Positions 62,253-64,000 of a DNA stretch of 64,000 nucleotides are shown piece by piece. Below the pieces are notes generated by a model. It was not told the DNA's origin. It searched no databases and worked only from the letters and a program-made list of their open reading frames with translations. Source of the stretch: Salinivibrio kushneri (GTDB lineage Bacteria > Pseudomonadota > Gammaproteobacteria > Enterobacterales > Vibrionaceae); assembly GCF_005280275.1 (NCBI RefSeq), contig NZ_CP040021.1, positions 2,195,001 through 2,259,000 on the forward strand, read 5' to 3'. Both the position numbers and the translations under genes were made by a program. How positions within the stretch are numbered: position 1 is the stretch's first letter; each line of letters starts with the position of its first letter.

Positions 62253-62618
62253 TAGTTATCTCCAGTCCTCATTCTTTTGCCAAACAGGTATCGGGTTGGC
62301 CACTGTATTAACAACCGGTTTAGTTTTCCGGTCATTGCTCAGCGGACTTGGCTCCATGAAGTTTGAGGCTGGACATCGCGCCGCCTTCAACCAACCATCC
62401 TTGTTGCCGCGTGCAAATACCTGGGTATTTGCGGTTTCGCCGTTGGACGTTTCTGATTGGGCTAGCCACACCTTGTTGCTAACCATGAGAGGAAAATAAG
62501 GATTGTGGCGCCAGCAAACTTTGACGGCGTTCACTTATTTTACCAACGCCGTTTCAGCAAAACTAGATTTTACCGTTTATGTTGAAAAATACACTGTTGC
62601 GCGGTGGAACCAATCTTT
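62253..62618. other. deoC upstream region with a repeat-like block and inverted repeats
   Basis: 366 bp. The block 62256-62534 can be read on the minus strand as a 92-residue frame (KDGWLKAARCPASNF, then MEPSPL). I think this string recurs in hypothetical proteins of other vibrios, so the block may be a dispersed repeat rather than a gene. It contains a perfect palindrome GCAAATACC-TG-GGTATTTGC (62413-62432). A second inverted repeat, ACGGCGTT (62524-62531) / AACGCCGT (62545-62552), may be an operator or hairpin. The deo promoter must be here, but I cannot place it. Confidence 0.4.
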
Positions 62619-62789
62619 CTAACTGAAAAAACGCGCCACAATCCACTGATAGCCGACGCCGCCCAAATACACCCCGACAATGCCCATCACCCCGGATAAG
62701 ACAGGCGGTGCGGGGATGGGGAGTTTGATCGCACTAAACAATACGCCCACTAAAAAACCGGCCACGAGGGCGAGAAGAATTTCCTGCAT
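62619..62789 (-). CDS. XapX-type small membrane protein (DUF1427)
   Basis: 56 residues, MQEILLALVAGFLVGVLFSA at the N-terminus, then IKLPIPAPPVLSGVMGIVGV and YLGGVGYQWIV. It has two transmembrane segments joined by the conserved LP.PAPP..SG..GI.G pattern of XapX-family proteins. The function of the family is unknown. It lies between nupC-like and deoC on the same strand, which suggests a link to nucleoside uptake or catabolism. Confidence 0.85.
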   Translation of the reverse strand: MQEILLALVAGFLVGVLFSAIKLPIPAPPVLSGVMGIVGVYLGGVGYQWIVARFFS

Positions 62790-62885
62790 GGTTTTACCTT
62801 ATGTTGTCACAAGCCTCTATTGATGAGTATACACCCCTCAGCAAGGACGGGTGGTTGAAGCATACTCATAACGTAAGCCCAATAA

Positions 62886-62918
62886 AAAACGCCACACAGG
62901 CAGTCTGTGTGGCGTTTT
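62886..62918 (-). terminator. Terminator after nupC
   Basis: AAAACGCCACACAG and CTGTGTGGCGTTTT form a 14-pair stem around GCAGT, followed on the minus strand by T-rich sequence. Confidence 0.85.
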
Positions 62919-62950
62919 GCTTAACACGGTGTGCTATCGCGATAAGACGA

Positions 62951-64000
62951 TTAGCCCGCCAGCGTCAAGGTGACAAATAGACCCGCAATGGTCGCTGCCA
63001 TCAAGTTAGACAAGGTACCGGCGATCACCGCTTTTACACCGAAGCGTGCAATTTCTGGGCGACGGTTTGGCGCGAGGCCACCCAAGCCACCCAGCAAGAT
63101 AGCCACAGACGACAAGTTAGCGAAACCACACAGAGCAAACGAGATAATCGCTTTGGTTTTCTCTGTCATTTCCATACCTGTTGCTGCAACAACTTGCGCA
63201 CCATCACCAAGGTATTGCGTGAAGTTCAAGTAAGCCACGAATTCGTTAACCACGATCTTCTGACCGATGAAAGAGCCTGCGACCACCGCTTCTTCCCATG
63301 GCACACCGATAAGGAATGCAAACGGTGCAAACAGGTAACCCAAGATCAGCTCCAGCGTGATGTCTGGGTAACCGAACCAGCCACCGATACCGCCTAGCAT
63401 GCCGTTAATCAGGGCAATCAAACCAATGAACGCAAGTAGCATCGCACCAACGTTAAGCGCCAGTTGCATACCTGATGAAGCGCCGCCTGCGGCTGCATCA
63501 ATCACGTTCGCTGGCTTCTCTGCGCCTTCAGCGGTCGCGTCAGCCATCTGCTCAACCGGCTCGTCGGTTTCAGGTTTGATGATTTTCGCAAACAGTAGAC
63601 CACCTGGTGCGGCCATGAATGATGCCGCAATCAAGTACTCAAGCGGAACCCCCATAGAGGCATAACCGGCCAGTACGCCACCCGCAACCGAGGCCAAACC
63701 ACCACACATGACCGCGAACAGCTCTGACTGCGTCATACGAGGTACGAATGGACGGATCACCAAGGGCGCTTCAGTTTGTCCAACAAAGATGTTAGCCGTT
63801 GCTGACATAGACTCGGCACGTGAGGTACCCAGTGCTTTTTGCAGACCACCACCGAGCACGTTGATCACAACCTGCATAATACCCAGGTAGTAAAGCACGC
63901 TGATCAGTGAGGAGAAGAAGACAATGACAGGAAGAACTTTCAGTGCGAAGACGAAACCGCCACCGCCGAACAGTTCAAACATTTTGTCAGAAACCAGCCC
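62951..64000 (-). CDS. nupC: Concentrative nucleoside transporter (NupC family), C-terminal part
   Basis: The frame is open through the right edge (64000); an internal ATG at 63982 is not the true start, because [11 protein letters not shown] continues upstream as in the family. About 349 residues are visible, with several membrane segments and CNT motifs: [60 protein letters not shown] and [31 protein letters not shown]. It imports nucleosides with protons or sodium. Upstream of the deo operon, so uptake and breakdown genes are neighbours. Confidence 0.93.
   Translation of the reverse strand, partial: GLVSDKMFELFGGGGFVFALKVLPVIVFFSSLISVLYYLGIMQVVINVLGGGLQKALGTSRAESMSATANIFVGQTEAPLVIRPFVPRMTQSELFAVMCGGLASVAGGVLAGYASMGVPLEYLIAASFMAAPGGLLFAKIIKPETDEPVEQMADATAEGAEKPANVIDAAAGGASSGMQLALNVGAMLLAFIGLIALINGMLGGIGGWFGYPDITLELILGYLFAPFAFLIGVPWEEAVVAGSFIGQKIVVNEFVAYLNFTQYLGDGAQVVAATGMEMTEKTKAIISFALCGFANLSSVAILLGGLGGLAPNRRPEIARFGVKAVIAGTLSNLMAATIAGLFVTLTLAG

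Overview
The window comes from the chromosome of a gammaproteobacterium of the Vibrionaceae. The evidence is gene order (ppx / pstS-like / phoR / phoB / sbcC / sbcD; grpE-dnaK-dnaJ with nadK-recN; bamE / ratB-ratA / smpB-ssrA; slt-trpR-yjjX; radA / PilZ protein / serB / ytjB / deo), a vibrio-like rrn operon and a tmRNA tag reading ANDENYALAA. The moderate GC of the core and the kexin-like protease would suit a halophilic or marine genus such as Salinivibrio or Grimontia. The genus is a guess.

Layout. 1-4 kb: phosphate block (end of ppx, pstS-like gene, phoRB behind a Pho box). 4-12 kb: DNA repair and tRNA modification (sbcDC, rdgC, trhP, yfhL-type ferredoxin). 11.8-18.1 kb: a leftward rrn operon (P1, 16S, tRNA-Ile, tRNA-Ala, 23S, 5S, tRNA-Asp). 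Its tail carries two extra copies of the tRNA-Asp 3' end, each followed by a terminator. 18.2-21.8 kb: minor type IV pilin cluster (fimT-pilW-pilX-pilV, with a divergent pilE). 21.9-26 kb: heat-shock genes dnaJ, dnaK and grpE with three sigma-32-like promoters. 26-31.3 kb: nadK, SOS-controlled recN, bamE, ratAB, smpB and ssrA.

31.3-38.0 kb is an integrative element in the 3' end of ssrA. It is bounded by an 18-bp direct repeat (attL 31318-31335, attR 37964-37981). It carries a tyrosine integrase, a 1.3-kb non-coding stretch with three 59-60-bp repeats, an unrecognised 421-aa protein with a PD-(D/E)XK-like nuclease signature, a serine recombinase with its own inverted-repeat site, and a stand-alone HsdR_N-type protein. 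The original ssrA terminator now lies beyond attR, followed by the 28-codon stump of a second, P4-type integrase. This is the accessory, least understood part of the window and the best candidate for a new system, probably anti-mobile-element defence.

38.3-45.5 kb: a dicarboxylate-type symporter, a secreted kexin-like protease with a separately encoded propeptide-like partner, a PAS-GGDEF cyclase and a eutB/eutC-like pair. 45.6-58.8 kb: a fatty acid hydroxylase-family membrane protein, yjjX, trpR, slt, ettA, a small PilZ protein, an M23 peptidase, radA, a two-PilZ-domain protein, serB and ytjB. 58.8-64 kb: deoxynucleoside catabolism (deoC-deoA-deoB), a small XapX-type membrane protein and a nupC-type transporter running off the right edge. 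The GGDEF cyclase makes c-di-GMP and the two PilZ proteins are likely receptors, so the window holds both sides of that signal.
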